Shown here: piece by piece, positions 1 to 13,000 of the stretch | Layout: the number at the start of each line of letters is the position of its first letter | Position numbering within the stretch: position 1 is the stretch's first letter | Origin: Cucumis sativus | Lineage: Eukaryota > Streptophyta > Magnoliopsida > Cucurbitales > Cucurbitaceae | Assembly (NCBI RefSeq): GCF_000004075.3 | Contig: NC_026656.2 | Location: forward strand, 4,030,001 to 4,094,000 | Direction of reading: 5' to 3' | DNA length: 64,000 nucleotides | The notes under the pieces: model-generated | Seen by the model: only the letters and a program-made list of their open reading frames with translations | Database searches by the model: none | Told to the model about the DNA's origin: nothing | Position numbers and translations under genes: made by a program

Positions 1-436
1 AAGTCAAAGAAGAAAATAATTAAATTTGAGAAAAAGAAAGAAATAAAGAGAATGAAAGAGAGAAAAAGCATTGGGGAGAGAAATGCATGGCTAAGAATGC
101 ACTTTGGAAATTGTGATGCCTTTTATTTACTAAAAAAACGAAAGCCTAGTACGACATGTCGACAGCGGCTAAGCACCTGATCCGCCCTTCCGTTTGTTCC
201 GCTTCCTTTACGTTACACGTCGAATCGATGCCCCTACCTTTCCACTCTACCGCCTGCACTTGCCTCCCATGCACCCAAATACTAACCTACCATTTTAAAC
301 AAATTTTTAATTTACCAAATTGCAACAAAACCCATCAACTTTTCTCAATTTTCTAATTACCCCTCTTTTCCTTTTTTTTTTCTTTTTTCATTTTTAAAAA
401 TTGATTCATCCTATAAACTATCATCCTTGTACTCGC

Positions 437-683
437 TAGGAGCGATCATCGATCGTTTAAAGTCAGTTTTTTTGAAAAAACTGACCTTGAGTAATCAGTT
501 TAGTAGATTGGCAAACCAACTTCAACTTCGACGAGTAAGGATTAGTCGGTTTAGCACTTCAAAATATTTTTTAGAAATTATTTGATTTGAAACATTCTGA
601 AATAGACTCTTCTTGCTAGCCAACTGACCGACTTCGGTTTGATCGGTTGGCTCGATTTTTCGATCTATCATACTCACCTCTAG
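437..683. repeat. Short inverted-terminus repeat, family copy A
   Basis: The left end reads taggagcgatcatcgatcg. The right end, reverse complemented, reads tagaggtgagtatgatagat and continues into a gatcgaaaaatc motif. Similar ends bound about 220-280 bp segments near 35.95, 39.02 and 53.23 kb. This suggests a degenerate non-autonomous DNA transposon, possibly hAT-like because of the GGTGAGYAT-type terminus. Short matching flanks (gtact) lie on both sides, but a clean target duplication is not certain. A near-perfect palindrome (gtcagttttttt / aaaaaactgac) sits inside at about 462-485. Confidence 0.4.
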
Positions 684-2272
684 TACTTATAGTTATTATG
701 AAGGTTTTTAAGTGAGTTTTTCTATAAATAAAAAATTGTGGAATGACTTTATACTAATAAAAATATTTGTTAAACAATAATATTGATTTCTGTATTTTTA
801 AATTTGTAGCAATTTAGTTTTTACGCTTTAATATGCGACTAATTAGTTAATGTAATTACAATTTGTAATGATCAATTTCTTGCATAGGTAATTTTATTTT
901 ATCACAAGTTCGTGTCGTTTTTTTGTGACGTAACAACTTAGTTTCTTTATAGTATATAAATAAATTTGGTAACCGAATTAGTCTATCAACGTACACGTGA
1001 ACGAAATTCCATTAAATCATACAAGTATATCTCAATATAGAGACAAGTTGATCAAAATTACAAAGTACAAGAATTAAGACCTAATTTGGTAACTATTTTG
1101 TTTTTTGTTTTTATTTTTAAAATTAATTAATTTCATTATATTTTCATGTTTTACAATGATTTGCATCTTTCTTAAATACAATGGTTACTGACTAAAGTTT
1201 CATGGCTAAATTATTACTTTTTATGATGCCTCAAGGACAACGTCTTTTCAACTACATTGTCTATGCTAAAAGAAGTCGAATGAAGGCTTTACCCACACTT
1301 TTCTTTAAGATTTTTTAACATTTTTTTACGTCGGTAAAAACGTTCTATGATTTGAATAATGAGTGTCTTAATTTATCAAATTAGGTTTAAATCGCATGCA
1401 TGACTTAAGTTACTGTTAATTTTGAGATTTCCCTCTTAAAACAAAATAAGTAGATAAAATTAAAATTATTTCTCCTCTCATGAAACAAATTTAAATATGA
1501 ATATATTTTCAAAACAAAAAAAAATAACTTGTATAAGTGTAATAATAACAATAATTTGTAATTTAACTAAAAGAAGTTAATATTCCAATCTTTGGCCTAT
1601 TTGCCCATTAACATTACATTAGTAACAAAAATAATTAGCAGTCAACTAATTTAAGTCAAGATTCCATGAGAATTGACCTATGAAAATAATTTATATAAGA
1701 ACCATACAACAACAAAAAAAAAAAAAAAAAAAGAGGCAGAGATGACAAATATTGTTGAATGTATATATTTGTTTATTTAAAAAACACAATTATTAAAAGG
1801 ATTAAATTTTGTCTTGTTTATATAATTTTCTTATTTGGGGTGCAATTTTATAATAATGTAAATTAATGGCATCCTCTTGGGCACAGACTCAGCACCCACT
1901 TGGCTATACTTTTAACTTATTTACATTCAATTATTATTATCATGGGATTTTGAGATAAGAATCTATTCTATTGGTATCATTTTTAGTTTTCTTTTTCTCT
2001 ATAATTTTCTCACTTATTTTCTTTGTCTTTTTCTTATATTTTATCATTTCTATAGCTTTCTAAGTTTTTGTTGGTAGTATAGCCTTTTTTTTTTTTCTTG
2101 TGTTTTATAAACATAATATTTTTGCAAATTTTGTATTGAAGTTATGCAAATAGAAGTAATTACTAGTGACAAGTAAGTGGGGTTGGGAGATATGAACCTC
2201 TTATCGTGTTAGAATGAGTGTACATCAATTGTCACTGATAAATACATTTTGATGTATGATATTTATCGATCA

Positions 2273-2516
2273 AATATTTGATAGAATCATCTGTACTTTT
2301 TAAATTAGATCAGATATATGTGGATAAACATAGAATTGAACTTGCCAAAGAAATTGAAGGAAAAAGTTGAATGCTGGTAAACATTATTGATCAAAGCATA
2401 AAAATATTTGATGGAATCGTATGTTTCCAAATTAGAGATGTATGTGGTTAAATATAGAACCGAACATGCCCAAAAAAAGGGAAATGTTGTTAGACATTAT
2501 TATTGAAAGCATTCAA
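2273..2516. repeat. Diverged two-copy tandem duplication, about 130 bp unit
   Basis: The segment starting at 2273 (aatatttgatagaatc) recurs from 2403 (aatatttgatggaatc). Corresponding blocks follow in the same order: a TATGTGG-type block, a tagaa-ygaac-tgcc block and a final acattattgatcaaagcat-type block. The two copies differ by many substitutions and small indels, so the duplication is old. No coding potential is seen. Confidence 0.6.
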
Positions 2517-5500
2517 ATTTCAGTTCATGACTTTTAAATTTGTATATATATATATGTTAGTGAATATTCAAATTAGCTTATCCGTACTTAGATTAATCTC
2601 ACGATACAATTCATTTGACTGTACAATATTTGAATGTTAAAGAAACTCATATAAAATTAATTTTTAAGTAGGTAACAACATTTCTATTGTATTCTACAAA
2701 GAAACGATTAGTTATTAGGATAGGATAGGTAACAACATTTCCATTATTTTTATATTATAAAATTAATAATTTTTAATTATGCGTTCAAAATAGGTCTTTT
2801 ATATATACATGTATATATTTATATAATATTTATAATGGAAATCATTTTAAATTTCTTTTTATTTTTAAAATTATTTTTAGTATCCCTACAAATAATAATA
2901 CAATCATTATAAAATCGAGTGGAAACTTCACGTCTCATCCCACAATTTAATATTCTCAATAAACTATTTTAACAAATTTTTAATAGCATTATTATTTTCA
3001 TAGTTGACCTTTCAATTTATAATTGAATCATATTATATCTTTTATGTTGATCATATATTGACTGCATAAAAGTTTAGAGATAATATAATATTAAGATATT
3101 GATGCTTGTACACAATACAACATATATATATATAATATAATATAATGATTTGATTTTTCATTACAATAATTGACCAATAGATTAAAGATATACACAATAA
3201 AAGGAAATATTTCCAAAAGTTGATAAAGATGCCAATGAAAAATCTAAAGAAAATGGATACAGAATTAGAGTATTAAAAAGCATAATGCTTTAGAATTGAG
3301 CTTAGCCTTCTTCAACCAAAAACAAAAGAATTTAATGTTCTTTGGCTGAAACTTTATTGATGGAGCAATCTATAATTAAGTGAAAATAATTTGGAAAAAA
3401 TATATATAAAGAGTGGTCGGTTTGGCCTTGAATAATTTTCACTAAATCAGTAACTACTTAAATATATAATTAGATAATCAAATCATATATTTTTTTCCCT
3501 TCTCTTTTAAAAAAAATTATAATTTCATACGCTAACTTCATTAGTTTAAGTTTAATATCATGTGTTTAAGTAAAATGATGAAAGTTATTCCATGGGTTTC
3601 AATGTTAACATTAATTTAAGCATAATTTAATGAATAAGGCATATACTCGTTATCATCTCAAAGATTATTCGTTCAATTCTATAACTTACACATGTTCAAT
3701 TTTTTTCTCTTTTTAATATATATAACAATAATTTTAACTTGTATGAGTTAAAATAGAATGTTAATTATGTCAATATATATGATCACAATTGATATAAAAT
3801 TTGTACTTGCAACGAAAAAGTTAGTGATTTAAATTCCGTTCGAAAAAAGAGAATCAATAATCAAACCTTTTAACCTTATTATAAAAAAAACCGTAGATTA
3901 AATTTATATGGTGCAACTTTGTTAAGCTTACCGCTTAAAATATATATTAAATTATACATTAATTTAAGTACCATAAACAATAAAATTATACTTGTTTATT
4001 TTCTAAGGAAAAACCATGTTAATAAATTAATGAAATATCTTCAATTAAGATCTCAAGATGTTGAATAATAAAATAAGATATTTAGACAATTATTTGGGTA
4101 AGAACAAAAGAGTGCCTAATCCATATTTGGATTAGGACATTGGAGATGCAATAATATATAAGAATTATTGGATTGAATATATTTAGGTTTGAATAATATA
4201 CTCTTTCCTTAAGGTTTGGGAAAATATTAAGTATCACATAAAGTGACAAATTTAATACAATACTTTATGCTAATGGAAATAATTGAATATGAGCATGCTT
4301 AATTTGGTGACATTTTCTTTTTCTTTGGGGCTATAAATGCCCATGTACTTGTTTGTAGTTTATATTTTAAACATAAAATAGTGGAAGTCATGTTTAATTA
4401 AATAATTTATAATTAATAGATCATTTTATAGGTGTTTAAGAATTTATAATTATAGGTACTTGTTTGTGTTTTGCTGATGATTTGATGATTTTTAGTGTTG
4501 GGGATCACACCTCTTTAGTGTTTATCCAATACGTTTTGAGATAGAGATTAGTTGAACTTGGTATCAATTATGGTAAAAGTTCAATGATCAATGTTGGCAT
4601 GATGTCTATTGGTTAAGGCTGAAAGCTTACCACCTCAAGCGCAAAGGCATTAGATGAGAGTGTCCAAGGTGCTCCTGTCCATCCTCTTCATGTGATTAAT
4701 TTGGATATTCGGATGGAAATTTTTGTGTTGTTCTAAGAAGGAGCTATTACTTTGAGAGAAGTGTGTGAATTGTTCTTTTAAAACCTTTTTCTTTTAAGTT
4801 GTGTGTTGTGTTGTTTGCCTTTTGAATTAAGTAGTTGTTTTGTTCTGTTGATTTTTGTTTTGTTAGTATCTTGACCTGACCTTAGGCTGTGATATCCCTC
4901 TTTCCATTTTACATTAAGTACTTTTGCAAAAAAATTGTATAGTTTTTACGATGTTACTAGTTAGATTTAAAAGGAAATTAAAATTTTAGTTAATATTGAT
5001 AAAATATAATTATATAATTAGTGGGTTACAATAATTGACCACAATACTTCCATAGTTATTTAATTTTATAGAAATTACAAATAGATCTTCCACTATTATA
5101 TTCTCGATATTTAATGTTAAAGAAAAATGCTTTAATCCTAGAGTGTATTAGTAACTACGAGGTTTGTGGTTCAAATTTTTTTATCTCTAATTGTTGTACT
5201 CAAAATTATTAAAAATATTTATAAATATAACAAAATATCATTGCCTATAAATGATAGACACCGATTATAATTTTTGATAGTAAAATTTTGTTATATTTAT
5301 ATATAAGTTGTTCATTTTGTTATATTTGAAAACAACTAAAAAATATTAAAAAATAATAAATAAAAAATAATTTCTAGATTCTAATGTGTTTCAAACCTTT
5401 AAAATAAAATAAATAGCATAAACTCAGCTCAAGTAACATTTATATGTTTTTGAATGAGAAAATGTCTCATACTCAAATCTGTCACGTAAACTTATACTAA

Positions 5501-8500
5501 ATAAGACATTTTCAAAAGAAAAACCTTTAAACTAAATTTATATTAGAAAATTGAAATGTTTAAATGTTTAGTTTTGTTTTTCAAAATATTGTTTTAACAA
5601 ATTGGAAAATCATTACAAACCAAACATATCATCCAATTTTCTCAATTACTTGAACATATTTCCATTTTGAGAAAGTGAATTTTTTTTTTTTTTTCTTTTG
5701 GAAAAGAAAAGCATCTTTACTCCATTTTAAATCTAACATCTTTCTTAAAGCTTGATTTTGGTTTGGCCTTATGGTGTTAATTAATGAATTAAAAAAGTAA
5801 TTAAATGGTTATTAAGAAGTTGATTTACAATAAATAAAATATCATTATTGCTCAAACCCCATAATTAAGGAAATAGGATTAAAAATGTTCAATCATCCAA
5901 TCCTTTCTTCTCTAATGGCTCCATGAGTTGTTTCCAACTAATTGAAGGAATAATATCAATAATCACTTTAGGTTTAGGTTTATTTTTAAAAATTTGTTTT
6001 TAGTTTTTGAAAACTAGATAATTTATTTTTAACCTTTTTTTTTTACATTAATTTGAATCTGGATTATCGTTGAGCTTCAGCTCAATTTCTCAAAGTCGTA
6101 TCAATGACCATTAAATTATGCTTATTTTGAAATAATTATAAATTATTTTAGTGTAAAGTAGGACGGTAGATTTTAACCACAGATTGTCTTCAATAATGCC
6201 AGTTGATCAACTGAGTTTTCTTGTCGATGTTATAATTAATTAATATATAATTCACTTCAATTTGATAAGCTTGCAAGGGAAAATGATCTCTTATGTATAG
6301 TCAATTTATTCCTTATAGAAATAAAGTGTAGTGATCAAACAAAAGAAGAGAAAATGAATGTTTGTTTGTCAAAAAGAAAAAGGAGAAAATGGATTGATTT
6401 TGATTTATAAATTGTGTCCTAAAAAGGAAATAAAAGGACCATTTAATTACATTTATAAATTGATTTCTTGTAATTTTTTTTAAAATTCATTATTTCAATA
6501 GAAAAGGATGTTACAATTATTCATAAAAGAACAAAAAAATAGAAACAAAAATCAATTAGTTTTTTAAAAAATCTACTAATTTTTTTTAAAAATACTCAAA
6601 TTAATTTTAACATAAAATTAAAAAAATAACCACAAATAAATTTAATTGCTGAGAATATAATTTGCTCGAGCAAAGTGTTAAAAATGGGTTTCAAAACATT
6701 TTGTTAGGCACAAACAAATTTTTCTCGTTTGAAAAGGAAGAGATTCATTATCGTCAGATAGAGTAATTATCATTGATATCAAACAAGTCATGAAAATAAG
6801 TTTACGTCGACAATAGACAATATTATACCATTTTTCGATCCTTTTGTTTTACAATGTAAATCAAACTTCCATTTTGAATCATGTCATCGAAATCACGTTA
6901 ATTTCGTAATATTAGAAAGAAAAAGCAGTGATTGGGGGATAAAAGTGTCAATTCTCCAATGGTGAGAGAAGTTTATGTAAAGAGTGTCATTTCAATCCAG
7001 CTGCAAAGGCAGCAAATCAATCCATATCACTTGAATATCCAAAAGTGTTTGTTTTGCACAAAGTATTTGAAATAAATTTTGACATAAAATCCTATTTTAT
7101 TCATCACACATCTTAGGGTTTTTCTTTTCTTTATTTGATTTATAAGGCCTTTCATTGGTGGAGGACCATCACCAATCATTCTACAACTTGCCCGTACGTT
7201 TCCTCCAATGGTCAATACTTTCATCGATATTTATATTAAAATATTTCAAACTATTTGTCGTATAGTGACGTTTGTTTTTGAAATAGTGACAACATTTTGA
7301 AAATTGAAAAAAAAAAAGAATAGTTTAGATCATATTAAAATTTATGAATTTTGGTGAGTATTCAAATTTGAAGTCAAAATCAATGTTTGATTGACGTGTA
7401 AAAATCATTTTGATATGAGTTTATTTTAAATTAAAAGTTAAGAAAAAGTATTTTTTGGTATTGAAATATACTCATTTCTTAAATCTAATAGGCAACTTGC
7501 AAAATGTTTGTCCCTAATCCTATATGATTTGAAGTTATATTTAGCAATATGCTAATACACATACTATGTAATTATATTTCTTAAAAGTAAAATTAGAAAA
7601 TAGGATCAAAATGGTTATTTAAAAGGAAAAAATAAGAACTAAAATATTCATTTTAAAAATCACAAACAAAAGTAGAGTATGATTGAAAGTTAAAACACTA
7701 AAAATATAAATATTTTGGAAGCTAAGGATCAAAATGATCTTTTTTTTTAAGAACAAACAAAATAGAAGACCTAGCTAGAAACAAGAGCCTCCTCACACAA
7801 CAGAGAGGAGATAGAAGCCAAAATCGTCATTTCCTTGAAAACGTACTATAAAATCTTTCAAAAAAGAGGAAGACCAACAAGAACCCAAAAAAGAATTCCA
7901 AACGGTAGAAACTGGCTAGCAAGTGTGCAACCTGAAAAGGTGAAATAATTTCTATGTAGATATTGCTTTAGTTAAGCCCTAGAGGAATAGCTAAAAAAAC
8001 AAAAAGATAATTAACTAAAGCTTTGTTAATCCAATTTTTTGAACTCATCTACGTCGGGAGAGCGCTTAGATAAGTAAATTTATTAAAATTCTATAACACT
8101 CTAAGAATCTAGTACTTTAATAATCTAGAAGACACTCTTACTAAATCTAGTACTTTTTTTAGTTATAAACAAAAACTAAAAGTAATCAAGCTTCTTTTGA
8201 ATTGTATTTGAATCTAATGAAAATGACCAACCTCTGTAGAAGTAATTGATCCTATATCAAATTACTAATCTCGTTTATGAATATATCAAACAATCTTCAT
8301 ATAATATCTAAAAAGTTAATAACTTACCTTTGCTTGGAAAAGGTCTTGGAAGAATATCCTAAATGACAACTACCTTCTCCTTTTATACCGAGGAGAAAGA
8401 TAATCGGTAGATTTGAAACTTTTTTTTGCATGAACAAATCTTTTTTAAAAGATAAAAGATACTTAGAAAGATCCTAAAGATAAGAATGATCTTTTATCGA

Positions 8501-8924
8501 ATGAAAGATCACTGAAGATAAGGAAGATCCTGAAGATAAGAAAGATATTTTATCTTTCTTTAAATAAAAAGAAACTAAATCCATATTTGTCGACAAAAAA
8601 GAAAAAAAGGTAACTCAACCATTTCACACCCTCCTAGACACTTAAAAAAGAAACAACTCCGAGGACATTAGTTAAACACTAAACATTCTATGATGAGTTA
8701 TTGATTTTAGAGAGATCACTACTTGAGGAATTAGGTTCCATACGTAGCAACGATGCTATGGCACTTGAAGTTGAGAAGAGCATGATAAGATTTAAATTTT
8801 ATTTCAATCCCTGCATACACACAAAAGTTTGGGTTGTTATTAATAAATTTGTCTAACTATATTTTTTTTTGTTGAGAAATTTGATTCTTTGAATGAACTT
8901 TAAATTTTAGACCACTTACTAGTT

Positions 8925-9085
8925 AATTGACTTATATCAATTTATAGTTTGACGGTTAACTTAGATCCATATATAACTTGTTGATTGACATGAGTTGACT
9001 TAAACTTGTTAATTAGTTTGGATCACCACGTAGTTTGTTAATAGATTTGGATCAATCTTCGACTTGTTGATCATCTTGTATTGAC
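8925..9085. repeat. Degenerate minisatellite-like array
   Basis: Successive units of roughly 35-45 bp share a pattern such as cttgttgattgacatgagtt, cttgttaattagtttggatc, tttgttaatagatttggatc and cttgttgatcatcttg. The units are too diverged to fix a period by eye. No gene is seen here. Confidence 0.4.
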
Positions 9086-9979
9086 CTCTGACTTTTTAGG
9101 TTTAAAAGTCGTTTAATCTCCGAAGCATTAAGGGAGTTAATTTCTTTAGATCTTTAAAGATTAAAAGAAAAAAGTTATATTCTTCATGTCATTGTATATT
9201 TAAAGTTTGACGAGGATTATATTTTTGAAAGCTTTAAATTTTTTAGATCTTAGAGTTATCTTCTTTCAAATCTTCACATTAGACCTTCGACCTTCAGTTC
9301 TTCCCACCTCGTAAAAGATGAAGGGTTAAGCCTTTTTCATGGACTTAATATGGGTTTGGATCTTGTTCCTGTTGGGCCCAAAAGTGGACCTAATAATCTT
9401 CTTTAGTCCAAGCTTTCATAATGAGTTTTAATTGGACTGGACTTCGAACTGGGACAATGTTAATTAGAGATAACTGTGAGATTAACCAAATTTATTGATA
9501 AGTATTATAATGGGCACCAATTTTAGGAATAATAATATAGCAAAATCTGATATAAACTTAAATACCATTGAATTCAATAGCTATTGTTGTGATCACACAG
9601 TCACAATTAGGAATAATATTTAATTATTATATAAAGATTGAATGAAAATTACATTAATGAATTTTTTTTTTTAAAAAAAATATATCAAAATATTATCATC
9701 CAAATATCCTCGAGGGTTTAGGCAATGATTAAGGAATAAAGAGAGCAGAATTGTTTGAAAACAAAATAATTAAAAATCGATCTTCTGATCTTTTACACTT
9801 CATAAAAGCCGTCCACGTTAAGTTACGTGTTATTAAAAGAACCGTCAAGATGGAAGAACACGGACAAAACAACACACCCAATTACCCCGAGTCTACCGTC
9901 TTACGACCTCCGACTTCTTTTCTTTTTGCTTCGGAATAAACAAACATCGGTTTCAAAGGACTCGCGTCTTTGAAATACG

Positions 9980-9981
<2 letters not shown>

Positions 9982-10013
<32 letters not shown>
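9982..10013 (+). repeat. (TC)n microsatellite in the ATG18b leader
   Basis: About 16 uninterrupted TC dinucleotides end 14 bases before the ATG18b-type start codon at 10,028. Pyrimidine-rich CT repeats are common in plant 5' leaders and core promoters. Whether this tract is transcribed cannot be told from sequence. Confidence 0.95.
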
Positions 10014-10016
<3 letters not shown>

Positions 10017-10027
10017 CTTTGTCTCTT

Positions 10028-13000
10028 ATGGCAAATCAACCATCTTCGTATCCAGTCCTATGTGCTTCCTTCAATCAGGACGCTAGGTAGGTTCTTCCTT
10101 CTCTCTCTCTCTTTCTCTTTTTTTTTTCTGTGTATGAAATGGTGGTCTGATCATTCTTTGATTCTAACTACTTCGAAACTCATTTTCATTGAATTTTGTG
10201 TAATTTGGAGGTGTGAGGAAAATTATGTAGTTTTTTTTTTTGTGCTTGTTACGTAATTCTGTTTGTTTAGAGTTTTTGTTAGCTAGCTGGTGATATTGTG
10301 TATGTGTGAATATTGTATTATGTATTGAATATCGTTTTATGAATAGTTTGGTGTTTAGTAACGTTGAGTTTAGTGTGGAGGAATGAGGGAATGAATATCG
10401 TTTAGTGTTGAGTTTTATGAATATCGTTTTATGAATACCTGAGTGAATGCTTCATAATCATAGGATTTGAGTTATTCTAGGAGTCTGAATTTTATTTCAA
10501 GTCCTACAAATATGTTGGCCCTTTATATTGTTGAAGCAAGCATGTGCAGAAGAAAAACAGAGAGTTGAAAAGAGTTCAAAGTGTAGTGACATTTTTTTTT
10601 CCTGTTATACATATCTCAGCCTTTTGGCTAAAGATCAACTGTTGACATTGTTCTTGTTTGGTTTTTTTTCTTGTCTCAATATCCTCTTTGAGTGACTACC
10701 CCATACTTTGAAGAACTAGATGCAAGTAATAATAAATAAATAAACATATAAATGAGTGTCTAAGTATTGGTTTGGTTGGAATTGGCAGTTTATTTGCAAT
10801 AGGCACAAGAGATGGTTTCCGAATACTTGATTCCAATAATGGAAGGCTATGCTATGAACGAGGTATGTTTTTGAGATAGACTCTTCATCTTTTTTTTCTC
10901 ATTTTAATTTTGACTGCAAAGATGCTTTTATGATGAACAGAATAACAAAAAATTGAAAACACCGTTCATTTGTTTTTTAAATTGCATTATTCTATTCTAT
11001 ATATAGAACTCCTTATGCTAATCTAAAATGACTAGGTATGAAACGTACTTGTTTGTAATTTTTGTGATATGATACTCAGTCTTGTTGATTGAAGCGAGTT
11101 CTTGCTGGAGCCTTGATGTGTCTTGACCAATGATTCTTTTTTCTTTTTGAATTATGGACTAGTACAAAGTATATATAGATAACTCCAGAAATCATGAAGT
11201 ATAGACTTGAAGTATAGACTTGAAGTATTTATATGTGAAATAGTTTTCATGCACAAAACATGTCTACAGCCAGATGCTCGTTAATGAAGCGTTGCTATTA
11301 AGGCATGGAATCAGAAATGTTACATGTTTGCTAAATAATTTAATTCTCAGTCATTTTTACACACATATAAGTAAACATGGGCATATTATTTGATTTTGTG
11401 TTCAGATAAAAATGAATTTGAATTTTCTTTAACAAGTTGATATCTATTGTCATTTTTTCAACCAGGTTTTCAATTTTTTGTTTAGAATAGAATAAACTCG
11501 AAGATTTCTTACTATTTAGCATTTGGAAGTATGAAGCTCTTGAGTTCACTATTTGTGTTTGATCTAAAACTTTCACATTTCATTTGCCAGCTCTTGGTGC
11601 ATTCAATATTGTTGAGATGCTGTTTAGCTCTAATCTTGTTGCCATTGTTGGAGCTGGTGAACAGGTAAGTTGGAAGTTAACTACAGCCATGTTTCAAATC
11701 CATGCAGTATCTCACATTTTATGTGTCTGGCTGCTAATTAATTAAGATATATTTTCTTTGATTTTTCACAGCCATCTTTATCCCCACGTCGTCTTTGCTT
11801 GTTTAATACAATGAGTGGAAATGCTCTTAGAGAACTGAATTTTTTAACTTCAATACTAGCTGTTCGCATGAATAGGAAAAGGTAAAGAGAAAAAAAAATC
11901 TAGCTATTTGAGTTGCATTATTTTTTAAAAACTGGTTACATGTATTATTTTAATCTTATTTTTTTACAATCAGCATACATTTCCATTATGATATGGCAAA
12001 CAAATTTTTTTGTTATACTTTATTATCATCTAAATTTGTTTTAGCATGAAATTGCTGATGGTAGTTGATAACTTGAACAAGTTGATGGCTGAGGTAGCTT
12101 GTATTCTAATTTGTAGTTAACAGTGTATTTTGGCCACTTCCTCTGAGAAGAACGCATGCACAACCAAAAAGAGGGAAAAGTTAAACACAACTACCAGAAC
12201 TTTATAGATGAACTTGAGAGATGAAGCTAGCGTAGATGATCTGAATACTAATTATTGATCCATATGTCTCAGATATTTGTAGATATATTGACCATCAACT
12301 ATACCTACCTTTCAAATCTAGTATCTACATTTTCAAGCTTGTTTAGTCAAAGAAACCATATTTATTATTAAATTTAAGGGTATAAGATGTTCTTGACATT
12401 TTGGTTATCCTTTTTCTCTATCATTTGCTATTCGAGCAATATCCCATAATTTTCTATTTGGTGGCTTCAATTATTGGGTGTAGTTTGTGTTTTACTTTTC
12501 CCTCTTTTTGGTTGTATTTGTTTTCTCGGAGGAAGTAGCCAAAACACATAAACAACCTACAAATTTTCTAGCCAAAATATCTTTTTGTGATCCACCTGAA
12601 GTTAGCTCTTGATGCAATCTGTGACGGACTTTTAGACCTTTTCTTTTAATTAGAAATCTAATCCTTGTGGTCTATTATTGAAAGGAAAAAAACTGTGTAC
12701 GTATCTTTCAAGTAAACTAAAACCACCAAACATATTTGATTTACTAGAAGGAAGTTTGTTGGTGGTGCGCTAGACCCTTCCATTTTCAGAGGAGGAATTC
12801 ATGAGTTCATCTAGGGCATTAACCAATGAAACTTTACAAGCATCAGTAGCTTTTTTTTATGCAAGTTAAGTTGAGAATAACTATGTCAGTTATTGTAGTA
12901 GTAATCCGGTGTCTATGATTTGAAAACGAAATGCAAGAATTTCAAGGATGTTTCTCATCTTTCGGTAGTTTTTTGCATTTGATTTATTTCATACATTGTA

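Larger units (their letters stand above)
1..9980. other. AT-rich intergenic region, no gene recognised
   Basis: No open reading frame here has recognisable protein similarity or plausible splice continuity. The first 350 bases are less AT-rich than what follows and could belong to the promoter of a gene lying to the left, but that is a guess. The rest is very AT-rich with poly-A/T runs (for example an A-run near 1711-1731), decayed repeats and a few tandem duplications, listed separately. The last 200 bases are the proximal upstream region of the ATG18b-type gene. Confidence 0.6.

Noticed and set aside
5130..5180. Possible tRNA or SINE B-box near gtggttcaaattt
   Set aside because: Only one weak motif with no matching A-box at the right spacing.
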